Below, piece by piece: positions 16,917 to 26,532 of a DNA stretch of 64,000 nt. Both the position numbers and the translations under genes were made by a program. Positions within the stretch are counted from its first letter, which is position 1. Every line of letters starts with the position of its first letter. The notes beneath the pieces were generated by a model that saw nothing but the letters and a program-made list of their open reading frames with translations, was not told the origin of the DNA and searched no databases. This DNA comes from Gracilimonas halophila (GTDB lineage Bacteria > Bacteroidota > Rhodothermia > Balneolales > Balneolaceae): assembly GCF_042684365.1 (NCBI RefSeq), contig NZ_JBHULI010000001.1:124001-188000 (forward strand), written 5' to 3'.

Positions 16917-18648
16917 GCTGAATCAGGTTCTACTATTACTGATTTTTTCTCTTATTAGCTTTATTCCCGGATTGGCTCAGGATGTACAGGTTGAAGCTAC
17001 TCTTTCTGAGACTAATATTTTCACCGGAGAACAAGTTAGGCTGGAACTGAATATCAGCGGGACCTCAATGGGTTCAGTCCAACAACCCGAACTGTCTGAG
17101 TTCAATGGCTTGCGCTGGCTGCGGGGCAGCACTTCGCGTGGAACAAAATATGCGCTGATCAATGGGAAGCCGTCTGTCACCTATACTTTTGGGTATGCTT
17201 TGATCGCACAATCCCCGGGCAATTATACCATTCCACCCATTGAAATTGAAGTTGATGGTGAAACCTATAACACAGACCCCATCTCATTTGAAGTTTTAGA
17301 TCCCGCTACACTAGATTCAGGAGAAGCAGAACGGGCGCCGGATATTTATGTTCGCATTGAGCCCAGCACAAACGATCCTGTGGTTGGACAACAAATCATA
17401 GCTGATGTAGTACTATATTTTAAGAACGGGGTAGAGGTCTCGTCTTACCAGCCCACACCCGGATGGAAAGCGGAGGGCTTCTGGAAAGAGGAACTGGAAT
17501 ACCCCCAGCGGGCTCAAACCACTTCAACCATTGTGAATGGCGTTCGATACCAAAAGGCCCGGCTTATTCAATATGCTCTTTTCCCTACTAAATCGGGGGA
17601 ACTCACTTTAAGCCCATTTGAGATCAATTTATCTGTTCGCTCGAGGCGCAGTTCTTCTGATCCCTTTGGATTTGGCTTGAATCAGGAACGCATGAATATT
17701 CAATCTACTCCGGTTACAGTAAATGTACAGTCTCTCCCTAACCTGGAAAATGCAGAATTTACAGGAGCCGTAGGTGATTTTGAGATCACCAGGTCGATCT
17801 CAAATCCAAATGCATTTGTAGGTGAAAGTATCGAGATCATAACACAAATATCCGGAACCGGTAATGTTCCCCTAGTGAATAAACCGGAATACAATCTCCC
17901 TGAATCTCTGGAAAAGTACAATCCACAGGAAACCTCCGCTATTGACAGAACCAACCGAGAGATATCAGGTACCCGTACTTTTACCGATATCGTGATAGCG
18001 CGAAATGAAGGCACATATTCCATTCCTGAAACCCGTGTTGCCTTTTATGATCCTCAACAGCAGGAATATGTAATCAAAGTACTGCCCCCACTATCATTCA
18101 GTGTAGAGCGAGACCCTGATGCAAACGAGGTTACTCAGAATAATTTAAGATTTGATATAAAACCCATCACCGGACTTGCTCAATGGACGTCAGGGAAGAC
18201 AACCCCCCTTCATCAGAGAACGCTTGTGTGGATCATGATCTTCTTCCCCATATTATTGACCGCAGGTGCTTTCGGTTTCAAAAAATATCATGACCGAATG
18301 AGCAACGACACCGCTTTTGCACGCTCACGTACTGCCAGAGAAAGTGCAGATAAAACGTTGAGCGAGGCTGAGCAGACAACAGATTTAAAGCTGGGCTATC
18401 ATCTTATAGAAAAAACCCTGGTCCAATTCATTACTGACAAACTGAACTTACCCCCTGCCGGTCTTTCCCATAACGATCTTATCCTTCACATTGAAAAGCT
18501 TGGGGATACTGAAATCATGACCGAGTTAAAAAGATTACTTACTAAATGTGAAACCATAACTTACGCTCCCAATGCTTCACAAGAAGCGCTTGATAAAGAC
18601 CTTCAGAAAACAAAAGACTTAATCAAAAAGATCGGGAAACTCTCATGA
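16900..18648 (+). CDS. BatD-like protein (oxygen tolerance family)
   Basis: About 582 aa. The ATG at 16900 gives a typical signal peptide (KIGKLNQVLLLLIFSLISFIPGLAQ); an upstream in-frame ATG at 16885 is possible. The long periplasmic part contains several Ig-like beta domains starting VEATLSETNIFTGEQVRLELNISG. A transmembrane helix (TLVWIMIFFPILLTAGAFGF, about residue 448) and a helical cytoplasmic tail follow. This matches BatD/PF13584 architecture. It overlaps the preceding gene and is coupled to the next (ATGA overlap). The BatA/BatB VWA proteins and the MoxR ATPase normally found alongside are absent here. Confidence 0.88.
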   Translation: MTKIGKLNQVLLLLIFSLISFIPGLAQDVQVEATLSETNIFTGEQVRLELNISGTSMGSVQQPELSEFNGLRWLRGSTSRGTKYALINGKPSVTYTFGYALIAQSPGNYTIPPIEIEVDGETYNTDPISFEVLDPATLDSGEAERAPDIYVRIEPSTNDPVVGQQIIADVVLYFKNGVEVSSYQPTPGWKAEGFWKEELEYPQRAQTTSTIVNGVRYQKARLIQYALFPTKSGELTLSPFEINLSVRSRRSSSDPFGFGLNQERMNIQSTPVTVNVQSLPNLENAEFTGAVGDFEITRSISNPNAFVGESIEIITQISGTGNVPLVNKPEYNLPESLEKYNPQETSAIDRTNREISGTRTFTDIVIARNEGTYSIPETRVAFYDPQQQEYVIKVLPPLSFSVERDPDANEVTQNNLRFDIKPITGLAQWTSGKTTPLHQRTLVWIMIFFPILLTAGAFGFKKYHDRMSNDTAFARSRTARESADKTLSEAEQTTDLKLGYHLIEKTLVQFITDKLNLPPAGLSHNDLILHIEKLGDTEIMTELKRLLTKCETITYAPNASQEALDKDLQKTKDLIKKIGKLS

Positions 18649-19403
18649 AAGAAAAGCTGATCTTGTTGTTCCTCAGCCTTTTTTATTGCTCTGCCCTTTT
18701 TGCCCAACAAGGTACTTTTGATGAAGCTAATACGCTTTTTGAAAATGGAGATCTCAACGAGGCCATGGCCTTATACAGATCTATAGAGGCTGAGGGTCAG
18801 GAGTCCGGTGCATTATTTCTAAACATGGGCATAACTGCCGTTCAGTTAGACTCCATGGGGCTTGCCAAATATTATTTCCTGAAAGCGGATGATTTCGAAA
18901 CCACCGACCAGCAAGCTAATGAAGCCTTGAACTTTGTGAACAGCCAATTCAGCCGGCAATCTGCCATTTTACCTAAATTGCCCTGGGATCGCGCTGTGGA
19001 TTGGATCAATGATGAGATAACTGCATTCGGTTTATTTTTAATTGGCTTCCTGATCACCATTTCAGGCCTGACTCTTTTATATCTTGGATGGCTTGAAAAA
19101 CTCCCTCTCAGAAAAACTTCTCCATATCTTATCACGTTGGTCATTACAGGCTCAGTCGTCGCCGGACTAGCTTTTTATGCCGACTATGTAAATCAACGTT
19201 ACGATGAAGCTATTCTCATTTCTAACTCTCAGCGAGTTTTACAACAGCCCCGGCCTGAAAGTACACTTATCAGTATAGCTTATGAAGGATACGATCTTAC
19301 TATTGATCAATGGGAAAGTGCAAAGCACGAAAACTGGTTATACATCCGGCTTGGAAATGGGCAATTCGGTTGGGTCCGGAACGAAGGGATTAAAATATTA
19401 TAG
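18645..19403 (+). CDS. BatE-like protein: TPR plus SH3-type domain
   Basis: 252 aa. A signal peptide (KLILLFLSLFYCSALFAQ) precedes TPR repeats (residues about 22-100), two transmembrane helices (FGLFLIGFLITISGLTLLYLGWL and ITLVITGSVVAGLAFYADYV) and a C-terminal bacterial SH3-like segment (LQQPRPESTLISIAYEGYDL ... NGQFGWVRNEGIKIL). This is the usual layout of BatE. Its start overlaps the BatD stop by 4 bp, and it closes the cluster begun by yebC. Confidence 0.85.
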   Translation: MKEKLILLFLSLFYCSALFAQQGTFDEANTLFENGDLNEAMALYRSIEAEGQESGALFLNMGITAVQLDSMGLAKYYFLKADDFETTDQQANEALNFVNSQFSRQSAILPKLPWDRAVDWINDEITAFGLFLIGFLITISGLTLLYLGWLEKLPLRKTSPYLITLVITGSVVAGLAFYADYVNQRYDEAILISNSQRVLQQPRPESTLISIAYEGYDLTIDQWESAKHENWLYIRLGNGQFGWVRNEGIKIL

Positions 19404-19500
19404 TATAGAAAAAGTAACAGAAGTTCTGTGTCAAACTGATTATTTTCAGTAGTAATATCAGTTATGGTTACCGCACAATAACGTCACATATTTATTGATT

Positions 19501-20874
19501 ATGAGCACACCTCAAGAGTATATAGAAGCAAATAAAGAGAAATTCATTGAAGAACTTTTTGAGCTCCTTCGAATCCCGAGTGTAAGTACTGACTCCAGTA
19601 AAAAACAAGAGATCCAAAAAGCCGCAAATTTCCTGATCTCTCAATTTGAGAACCTGGAACTGGATACCGTTAAGAAATTTGACACTCCCGGACATCCCAT
19701 CGTATATGCCGAACATTGTCCGCATGAAGACCGACCTACTGTTTTGATCTATGGTCACTATGATGTTCAGCCTTCCGATCCTGATGAACTTTGGGATTCC
19801 CCTGCATTTGAACCTACCGTAAAAAATGGATTGATCTACGCCCGGGGCGCCAGTGATGATAAAGGCCAGTCGTTTACTCATGTGAAAGCTATCGAATCCT
19901 TTATCAAAACCGGAAATGAACTTCCTGTAAATATAAAATTCATTCTTGAAGGTGAAGAAGAGATCGGATCACCAAATCTTGTTCCTTTTCTTGAAGAGCA
20001 CGAAGATCTTCTTGCCTGTGACATGGTCCTCATTTCTGATACGGCTATGTTTGCCGAAGACCAGCCCTCCATCACTTATGGTTTGCGTGGGCTCGCCTAT
20101 ATGGAAGTAGAAGTAGTTGGTCCAAACCGGGATCTTCATTCCGGAGTATATGGCGGCGCTGTCGAGAATCCTTTGAATGTACTTTGTGAGATCATTGCAA
20201 AACTCAAAGATGAAAATGGTGTGATCCAGATTCCCGGCTTTTATGATAACGTGATCCCATTGACTGAAGCTGACAGAACAGCCTTTGCGCAACTCCCCTT
20301 TGATGAAGAGGAATACAAGAATACATTAGACATCAAAGAAGTACACGGTGAAAAAGGATACAGTACGCTTGAAAGAGCATCAGCCCGGCCAACTCTTGAT
20401 GTAAATGGTATTTGGGGCGGATATCAGAAAGAAGGGGCAAAAACCGTGCTTCCCTCCAAAGGGAATGCCAAGATAAGTATGCGCCTTGTTCCGGATCAAG
20501 ATCCCAAGCAGATTGCAGGGCTTTTTAAAAAGCACGTAGAGTCCCTGGCACCTAATACAGTGAAGGTAACCGTGACCGAACATCATGGCGGACATCCTTC
20601 TGTAACCGATTTAAATTTCTACGGGCTCAAAGCAGGGGCTAAGGCTTTTGAAGAGATCTATGACAAAGAAGTATTATTCTCTCGTGAAGGGGGCTCTATT
20701 CCAATTGTAGCAGACTTCAAACGGGTATTGGGAGTTGAGTCCATCCTGATGGGCTTTGGCCTTACAAGCAATGCCATTCACTCTCCAAACGAGAACTTTG
20801 CGATCAAAGACTTTTATCGTGGAATTAAAACTTCTGCCAGATTTCTGGAATTGCTGCCCGAATATTCTTCTTAA
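19501..20874 (+). CDS. M20-family dipeptidase
   Basis: 457 aa; the ATG at 19501 is preferred to an in-frame TTG two codons earlier. Metal ligands of the M20 fold are visible: YGHYDVQPSDP (His and catalytic Asp), YARGASDDKGQ (bridging Asp) and LEGEEEIGSPN (Glu pair). The dimerisation lid domain includes GPNRDLHSGVYGGAV, and the last ligand lies in GLTSNAIHSPNENF. It is most like cytosolic dipeptidases (PepV/CNDP2 type) with two metal ions. It has no signal peptide. It is convergent with the TolC gene at 20898. Confidence 0.93.
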   Translation: MSTPQEYIEANKEKFIEELFELLRIPSVSTDSSKKQEIQKAANFLISQFENLELDTVKKFDTPGHPIVYAEHCPHEDRPTVLIYGHYDVQPSDPDELWDSPAFEPTVKNGLIYARGASDDKGQSFTHVKAIESFIKTGNELPVNIKFILEGEEEIGSPNLVPFLEEHEDLLACDMVLISDTAMFAEDQPSITYGLRGLAYMEVEVVGPNRDLHSGVYGGAVENPLNVLCEIIAKLKDENGVIQIPGFYDNVIPLTEADRTAFAQLPFDEEEYKNTLDIKEVHGEKGYSTLERASARPTLDVNGIWGGYQKEGAKTVLPSKGNAKISMRLVPDQDPKQIAGLFKKHVESLAPNTVKVTVTEHHGGHPSVTDLNFYGLKAGAKAFEEIYDKEVLFSREGGSIPIVADFKRVLGVESILMGFGLTSNAIHSPNENFAIKDFYRGIKTSARFLELLPEYSS

Positions 20875-20897
20875 AACTTAGGATGATCGCCGATCAC

Positions 20898-22373
20898 TTA
20901 CAGGTCAACATCCATAACGATGGGGGCATTGCGCTCGAAGTCATATAAAGTAAGGCGACGAAGATTGTAATATCCCGTCCAGTAATTTCGGAGCGCCTGA
21001 ATGTAACTTCTTCTGGCACTGTCTTTCTCGTTTTGAGCGATAAAGAGATTGGTTACATCGATCTTCCCGATCAAATACCGGTTTTTGGCCACTTCATATC
21101 TGCGGTCAGCGATCTCATCGGATATTCTGGCAAGATCAACCTGACTTTGAAGTTGTGAAAATTCCCTTACTGTACTTCTTACATTGAGGTCGAACTGAAG
21201 TTTTTGATAGGCAATAGTATTAGCGGTAGAAACCTGTTGATTCCTAGCAGCTTGGATTTCAGCTGTATTCTTGCCCCAATTAAAAATGGGTATCTCAAAT
21301 CCCAGGGAAAAGAACTGCCTGTTTTGAGGATCTTCATATAATCGGTCAAAAGTCTCCGAAGTTTGGTTCAACCCATAACTTGCCTGAATGGTAGCTGAAA
21401 ATCCTGCTTCCTTACGTGCCTGATCATACGCCTGATTCGCCTGAATTTCATTCAGTTCGAATTCCAGTGACGTACTATTATTTTCCTGTGCAAGTTCAAG
21501 AGCTTTTTCAACATCAATATTCATAGTTGGGGCCTCTTCAGGAGCTAATACTTCAATAGAAACCTGGTCCGGAATTCCCAATAAGGCCTTAAAATTTTCT
21601 TCCGCACGCTGGAAGTTAAGCTGTGCCGTAGTGAGCGACGTCTCTGCATTTCGTAATGCTAATTCACTTTGCAGGAGATCGTTCTCTGCTATACTGCCTA
21701 CCTGATAACGTCCTTGGGAAATATTATAGATGGAATCGTTCACCGTTACATTAAACTCAGCCACTTCAATATTTATCTTCGCCAACAGGAAGTCGAAGAA
21801 GCTTTGCGTGGTATTAAAAGCCAGGTCTTCCATGTCCTCCACATACTGCTTTTGGGCAATTTGATATCTAAGAGGTTCTATCTTGTTTCTCCATTTCAGG
21901 CTGTTAAACTGAAATATCGGCTGCCTTATTGAGGCGACAAGCGGAGTACTTTGCCATAAATAAGTATTCTCTCCCGCAAATATCCCTAGTCTTGTAATAC
22001 CGCTTGAAAGGGACAGATTACCTCCGGTGGGCATGATGTTTTGCTGTATCGAAAGATCCACCGATGCTTCTGACTGAGTACGTGATGAAAAAGTAACCGT
22101 GCCATCGTCCTGCACATTGGAAAATATAGACTTGTTGTAATTTGGAGCATCTCCACCCAGTGTCAAACTTGGTAACAGATCTGCCCTAAAGGACTTATAC
22201 CTCCATTTTGCTGAGATCAATCCAAAATTTGCTGCCCTTGCCAAAGGACTATTTTCCTTTGCGATCTCGATACTCTCTTCAAGAGTTAGAGTTCTTTGTT
22301 CCTGTGCCTGTACATTTACAGTTAGGAACAGCAAAATAACGGCAACGAATGTGAGAAGTCTTTTTTTATTCAT
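20898..22373 (-). CDS. TolC-family outer-membrane efflux protein
   Basis: 491 aa, full length. The signal peptide is KKRLLTFVAVILLFLTVNVQAQ, and the OEP domain starts LTLEESIEIAKENSPLARAANFG. Two OEP repeats have long coiled helices (residues about 170-260 and 375-470). It is the third gene of a macA-macB-tolC-like operon; its ATG lies inside the last codons of the permease gene (8-bp overlap). Likely function: outer-membrane exit duct of the tripartite ABC efflux system encoded upstream. Confidence 0.92.
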   Translation of the reverse strand: MNKKRLLTFVAVILLFLTVNVQAQEQRTLTLEESIEIAKENSPLARAANFGLISAKWRYKSFRADLLPSLTLGGDAPNYNKSIFSNVQDDGTVTFSSRTQSEASVDLSIQQNIMPTGGNLSLSSGITRLGIFAGENTYLWQSTPLVASIRQPIFQFNSLKWRNKIEPLRYQIAQKQYVEDMEDLAFNTTQSFFDFLLAKINIEVAEFNVTVNDSIYNISQGRYQVGSIAENDLLQSELALRNAETSLTTAQLNFQRAEENFKALLGIPDQVSIEVLAPEEAPTMNIDVEKALELAQENNSTSLEFELNEIQANQAYDQARKEAGFSATIQASYGLNQTSETFDRLYEDPQNRQFFSLGFEIPIFNWGKNTAEIQAARNQQVSTANTIAYQKLQFDLNVRSTVREFSQLQSQVDLARISDEIADRRYEVAKNRYLIGKIDVTNLFIAQNEKDSARRSYIQALRNYWTGYYNLRRLTLYDFERNAPIVMDVDL

Positions 22374-23739
22374 GTCTTAATGCGTGTACAGGGTCATGTT
22401 GTGCGGCTCTTTTAGCGGGGTAATATCCGAAAACCACTCCGATAACAAGTGCAACGCCAAATGAGATAAAAATGGAACCGGGAGTAACAATAGTAGCAAT
22501 ATCAGCGGATGCTTCAATCGCATAGCTAAATGCCATTCCTAAAATTATCCCTATAAAACCGCCTGTTATACTAATAGTCAGAGCTTCTGTCAGGAACTGG
22601 AGCTCAATATCTTTTTTCTGTGCTCCCACGGCCATCCGTACCCCAATTTCGCGATATCGTTCTACTACAGAAGCCAGCATGATATTCATAATCCCTATTC
22701 CTCCAACAATGAGAGATATTGAAGCAATGGAAGAGAGTACAATATTGAAGATCCGTTTCGTGCGCTGCTCTTGTTGAAGTAATTGTTCGGGTACAATAAT
22801 TTCAAAATCTACCACATCATTATGTCTGCGTTTGAGCATTCGGGAAAGCAGATCCGCAATTTCACCACTGAATTTAGTATCCGTAACCTTGACAATTAAT
22901 CTATCTAGCTGGTTATAGTTGCCATCACCTGAGTTATTACCACCTCCACCACCTGAGCTGCTAATCATTGCTCCACCCATAAAAATTACTGAGCTTCCTC
23001 CGCCACTTTGTAAATCATTAGCAGTTAGTACTGCTCTGTTCTTAAAACGAAGCAGCACCGTAGTTGCGGGGGCGTAAATATCCAGATTGAAGTTTCTGAT
23101 ACCCAGGTTTTCAATATTTTCTGTGGAGACCTCTTTTTTCCCGATAACCCCAATTACCGTAAGCCATAAATGGCCCACTTTAATTTTTTTGCCGATGGGA
23201 CTTTCTCCTCCAAAAAAGCGAGTTTTTACATCATATCCGATTACGGCAACCGGTTCCGAGTTTGCTATCTGGATATCGCTGAAATTACTTCCCTCCACAA
23301 TTTTAAAATTCGTGATATCAAAATAATCTTTATTTACCCCTACCAACTTGCCAGACCTTATTCTCGCATTTCGAATAAAGGAAGTTTCATACATAATTTC
23401 CGGGCTTAGCCTTTCTACCTGCGGCACAAATTCTTTTATACTTTCAAGGTCTTTAAGATTCAATCCCGGAGAAAATTTATTCTGCTCTCTGCCTGAATTT
23501 CCCTCATCATTTACATTTCCCTCACGCTGCTCAACTACCGGTTGTACAATTACATTGTTGGTTCCAAGCAGCTCCATTTGTTGCAGCACTTCCTGTTGCG
23601 CCCCGGTTCCGATCGCCAGCATGGCAATTACCGAAGAAACCCCAAATATGATCCCCAGAGAAGTCAGAAAAGCACGGAGTTTATTCCTTTGGATGGCTTC
23701 AAGGGCAATATCAAAGTTGTAAAGTATTTTTTGCAGCAC
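22366..23739 (-). CDS. MacB-like ABC transporter permease (no ATPase domain)
   Basis: 457 aa. It has the MacB_PCD-FtsX layout: TM1 at about residues 20-45 (LRAFLTSLGIIFGVSSVIAMLAIGTGA), a large periplasmic domain, then three C-terminal helices. These include IASISLIVGGIGIMNIMLASVVERYREIGVRMAVGA, the FtsX signature. An unusual Gly/Ser/Asn-rich insertion (SSSGGGGGNNSGDG) lies in the periplasmic domain. Canonical MacB carries an N-terminal ATPase; here there is none, and no ATPase gene occurs in the operon. It therefore probably pairs with a separate MacB/LolD-type ATPase encoded elsewhere. It is 11 bp downstream of the membrane-fusion gene. Confidence 0.9.
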   Translation of the reverse strand: MLQKILYNFDIALEAIQRNKLRAFLTSLGIIFGVSSVIAMLAIGTGAQQEVLQQMELLGTNNVIVQPVVEQREGNVNDEGNSGREQNKFSPGLNLKDLESIKEFVPQVERLSPEIMYETSFIRNARIRSGKLVGVNKDYFDITNFKIVEGSNFSDIQIANSEPVAVIGYDVKTRFFGGESPIGKKIKVGHLWLTVIGVIGKKEVSTENIENLGIRNFNLDIYAPATTVLLRFKNRAVLTANDLQSGGGSSVIFMGGAMISSSGGGGGNNSGDGNYNQLDRLIVKVTDTKFSGEIADLLSRMLKRRHNDVVDFEIIVPEQLLQQEQRTKRIFNIVLSSIASISLIVGGIGIMNIMLASVVERYREIGVRMAVGAQKKDIELQFLTEALTISITGGFIGIILGMAFSYAIEASADIATIVTPGSIFISFGVALVIGVVFGYYPAKRAAQHDPVHALRHE

Positions 23740-23750
23740 TTGAACGCCCC

Positions 23751-25010
23751 TTAATTTGACGTAATTTCTTCTTCCAGATACATCCGCTCAATACCCACTG
23801 TATCAGCCGGAACTGAAAGGTAAATAACATCATCCATGCTGAGCCCGCGATGAACGATCACTTCATTTTCGTTCATCAATCCAAGTTCCACCTGTTGCAT
23901 TACCGGATAAAGTCCATCCTGTTTGAAAACAAAGCTTGTTGAATCCTGAACATGAATGGTTTCAAGAGGAATATACATCGCTTCCGGTACCCGATGTACA
24001 ATCACCCTATTACTTGTAGTCATAGCCGGGCGAAGGACACTATCAGATTCTGTGACGGCAATAATGACTTCGTAAACCTTTGAGTCAGAATTAGGTCGCT
24101 GTTCTCCAATATTAGCCACGCTTGTTACTTTTCCGGTCAGTCTTTTATCCGGAATAGCATCAAGTCCAATTTCAACATTTTGATCTTTCGTAACTTTTTG
24201 AACATCCACTTCATTTACATACGTAACGGATTCCATATATGAGAAATCAGGAAGTTCTGCTACGGTGGGGTTCCATGCGCTTATATCACTTCCCTCTGTA
24301 ACTTTACTGCCATCATAGTTACGTTTATAGATAACCATTCCCTGTGCAGGTGCGGTTACTGTAAAGTTTTGTAGCAATGAGCGAATCTTATTAACCTCAT
24401 TTTGCTCTTCCTGTAGATCGGCTTCAACCTCACTCATTTGAGCTTCGGCCTGTTTTACTTTGGTTACGTAGTTTTTCTTTTCCTGAGCAAGCTGTCGGCG
24501 TGCTTTGTCAAGGTCAATTTCTGCCTGACGCTGTACAGCCGGAGATTCATACTGCGACTGATCAACCGCTATTTGCCTTTCCTCAAGTGCGTACTCCAAA
24601 TTAATAAGGTTATCCCTAGCCTGTGAGAGTGTAAGCGTACTATCCAATGAAACCTGTGTTACCTGAGATTGAGCTTGCTGCAGCTCTAACAATGCATCCT
24701 GAAGCCGTCCTGTAATTTCTGAACGATCCAATTCTGCCACAAAATCACCCTCTTTCACGATAGTTCCTTCCGGAATGAGACGCTGAATTTTCAAATTAAA
24801 AAGGCGTATTTCACGAACACCCTGCGGCCCTCTTATCTCTACTGATTGTTTAGCTCTTAACTCTCCTGTTGTAGTTACATCGACGACAAACTCACCTTTT
24901 TTAGGAGATGTAGTAAGCTCAACCGAATCTGATGTATCCCCCCCGAAAACAAACCAAGCTACCAAAGAAAGTACTATCACAGTAGCCGGAATTAAATATT
25001 TCTTTTTCAT
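23751..25010 (-). CDS. MacA/HlyD-type periplasmic adaptor (membrane fusion protein)
   Basis: 419 aa with an N-terminal membrane anchor (YLIPATVIVLSLVAWFVFGG), a beta-barrel/lipoyl half (GEFVVDVTTTGELRAKQSVEIRGP), a long alpha-helical hairpin (about residues 110-210) and the second lipoyl half (NFTVTAPAQGMVIYKRNYDGSKV). It joins the inner-membrane permease to the TolC channel. First gene of the operon; a TATTTTTG (TAnnTTTG-type) sequence about 70 bp upstream at 25085-25078 on the minus strand could be its -7 box. No substrate can be named. Confidence 0.9.
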   Translation of the reverse strand: MKKKYLIPATVIVLSLVAWFVFGGDTSDSVELTTSPKKGEFVVDVTTTGELRAKQSVEIRGPQGVREIRLFNLKIQRLIPEGTIVKEGDFVAELDRSEITGRLQDALLELQQAQSQVTQVSLDSTLTLSQARDNLINLEYALEERQIAVDQSQYESPAVQRQAEIDLDKARRQLAQEKKNYVTKVKQAEAQMSEVEADLQEEQNEVNKIRSLLQNFTVTAPAQGMVIYKRNYDGSKVTEGSDISAWNPTVAELPDFSYMESVTYVNEVDVQKVTKDQNVEIGLDAIPDKRLTGKVTSVANIGEQRPNSDSKVYEVIIAVTESDSVLRPAMTTSNRVIVHRVPEAMYIPLETIHVQDSTSFVFKQDGLYPVMQQVELGLMNENEVIVHRGLSMDDVIYLSVPADTVGIERMYLEEEITSN

Positions 25011-25188
25011 GTACCTAAATGTTTATAAATGGAAATGATTTAAAATATACGCTTTTCAGAATATGACGCATATACTACAAAAATAGTTTTACAATTACGG
25101 AAAGCTATTGTTTTTGTTGCCCCAATTTTCATTTTTCCCGAAAAAAGTAGATCCCATTCCTGAATTAATGGATTCCCAAAAACCGATA

Positions 25189-25611
25189 TTAATCTACAAG
25201 AGTATTGTCTACCAATCCTGTTTCAAGGTCATACGAAGTACCGGGCTGAGTATTTTCAATGATCTCTTTTGGATCATTATTTTCATCAACTATCACCACT
25301 TTGGGCTTGTGGTCTTTGGCTTCTTCAGGAGTCATTTCCGCATAGCTTATCACGATAATACGATCACCAACCTGAGTTAAACGTGCTGCAGCTCCATTTA
25401 AACAGCAAACACGACTTCCCCGCTCACCGGGAATGGTATACGTTTCAAGACGAGAACCATTGGTGATATTCAGCACCTGTACTTTTTCATAAGGAAGGAG
25501 GTTAGCAGCATCCAGCAGATCCTGATCAATGGTAATACTACCCTCATACATCAGGTTGGCCTCGGTTACTGCCATTTGGTGCAATTTAGATTTAAACATC
25601 GTGATTTTCAT
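25189..25611 (-). CDS. panD: aspartate 1-decarboxylase
   Basis: 140 aa proenzyme. It decarboxylates aspartate to beta-alanine for pantothenate and CoA synthesis. The self-cleavage site is visible as YEGSITID (Gly24-Ser25), giving the pyruvoyl group. The catalytic context includes KLHQMAVTEANLMYEGS and NGAAARLTQVGDRIIVISY. The C-terminal tail (about residues 115-140) is slightly longer than in E. coli. It starts 9 bp after panC, so product and partner substrate enzymes are co-transcribed. Confidence 0.96.
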   Translation of the reverse strand: MKITMFKSKLHQMAVTEANLMYEGSITIDQDLLDAANLLPYEKVQVLNITNGSRLETYTIPGERGSRVCCLNGAAARLTQVGDRIIVISYAEMTPEEAKDHKPKVVIVDENNDPKEIIENTQPGTSYDLETGLVDNTLVD

Positions 25612-25620
25612 CGGTATCGC

Positions 25621-26472
25621 TCAGAGGTCTAAAATTATATTGTCGATCAGGCGGGTCTTTCCTAAATATACTGCGCCTGCCAGTATGTAGGTTGAACCGG
25701 CTTCAAGTTTTTTAACCGGTTTCATTGTTTTCATCGAAAACACATTAAGATAATCATTTTTGAATCCTTTCGCTTCCAATTCATCCTGCTGATGTCCTAA
25801 CAATAACTTAGGCTCCATCACTCCATCCCGGATCTGTCTCTCCACATACTTTAAAGCACGATATAAACCTGGAGCAATTTCCCTTTCCTGATCACTCAAA
25901 TAAGCATTACGACTGCTCAAAGCCAAACCATCATTGGCACGGGCAATAGGAGCGGCGGTCATCTCTATATCATGATTAAATTCATGTACCATCTGCTTCA
26001 GGATCTGAAACTGTTGAATGTCTTTCTGACCAAAAATAGCTACATCAGGTTTGATGATATTGAAGAATTTATTCACTACAAGAGCTATTCCCTCAAAAAA
26101 ACCGGGTCGACTTCCACCATCCATATGCTCATTCATATGTTCAATATCGATGCTGAAATATTTTGTACCGGATCCGTACATAATTTCATCATTTGGGGTG
26201 AAAACCAACGACACACCTTCAGCTTTACATGCTTTGAGGTCATCTTCCATCTGGCGGGGATAATCCTCAAAATCTTCATTAGGGCCAAACTGCTCAGGGT
26301 TTACATATATAGAAACCACCACTTCATCTGCTTTTTGCTTTGCAAGGCGAATAAGAGATAAATGACCTTCATGTAAAGCACCCATGGTAGGAACGAATGC
26401 AATTCGCTTTCCCTGGGCTTTTAACTCAGCTATTTCAGCTCGGACTTCTTTTATGGTTGCAACTTGTTTCAT
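25621..26472 (-). CDS. panC: pantoate-beta-alanine ligase
   Basis: 283 aa. It condenses pantoate and beta-alanine with ATP. Motifs: FVPTMGALHEGHLSLIRLAK (HIGH-like ATP site), VSIYVNPEQFGPNEDFEDYPR, FGQKDIQQFQILKQMV and the KMSKS-like LSSRNAYLS. The ATG at 26472 is preferred to an in-frame TTG at 26478. It precedes panD by 9 bp. The start region abuts the terminator of the E2 gene upstream, so panC must have its own promoter or rely on readthrough. Confidence 0.96.
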   Translation of the reverse strand: MKQVATIKEVRAEIAELKAQGKRIAFVPTMGALHEGHLSLIRLAKQKADEVVVSIYVNPEQFGPNEDFEDYPRQMEDDLKACKAEGVSLVFTPNDEIMYGSGTKYFSIDIEHMNEHMDGGSRPGFFEGIALVVNKFFNIIKPDVAIFGQKDIQQFQILKQMVHEFNHDIEMTAAPIARANDGLALSSRNAYLSDQEREIAPGLYRALKYVERQIRDGVMEPKLLLGHQQDELEAKGFKNDYLNVFSMKTMKPVKKLEAGSTYILAGAVYLGKTRLIDNIILDL

Positions 26473-26480
26473 GCGCAAAT

Positions 26481-26509
26481 AAAAAGAGACGCCGTTTTGG
26501 GGCGCCTCC
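26481..26509 (-). terminator. rho-independent terminator of the E2 acyltransferase gene
   Basis: On the minus strand AGGCGCC-CCAAAAC-GGCGTCT forms a 7-bp stem (one G-T pair) followed by CTTTTTATT. It lies about 25 bp after the stop at 26533 and immediately before panC. Confidence 0.8.
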
Positions 26510-26532
26510 TAATAATTAGGTAAGAATTTAAA

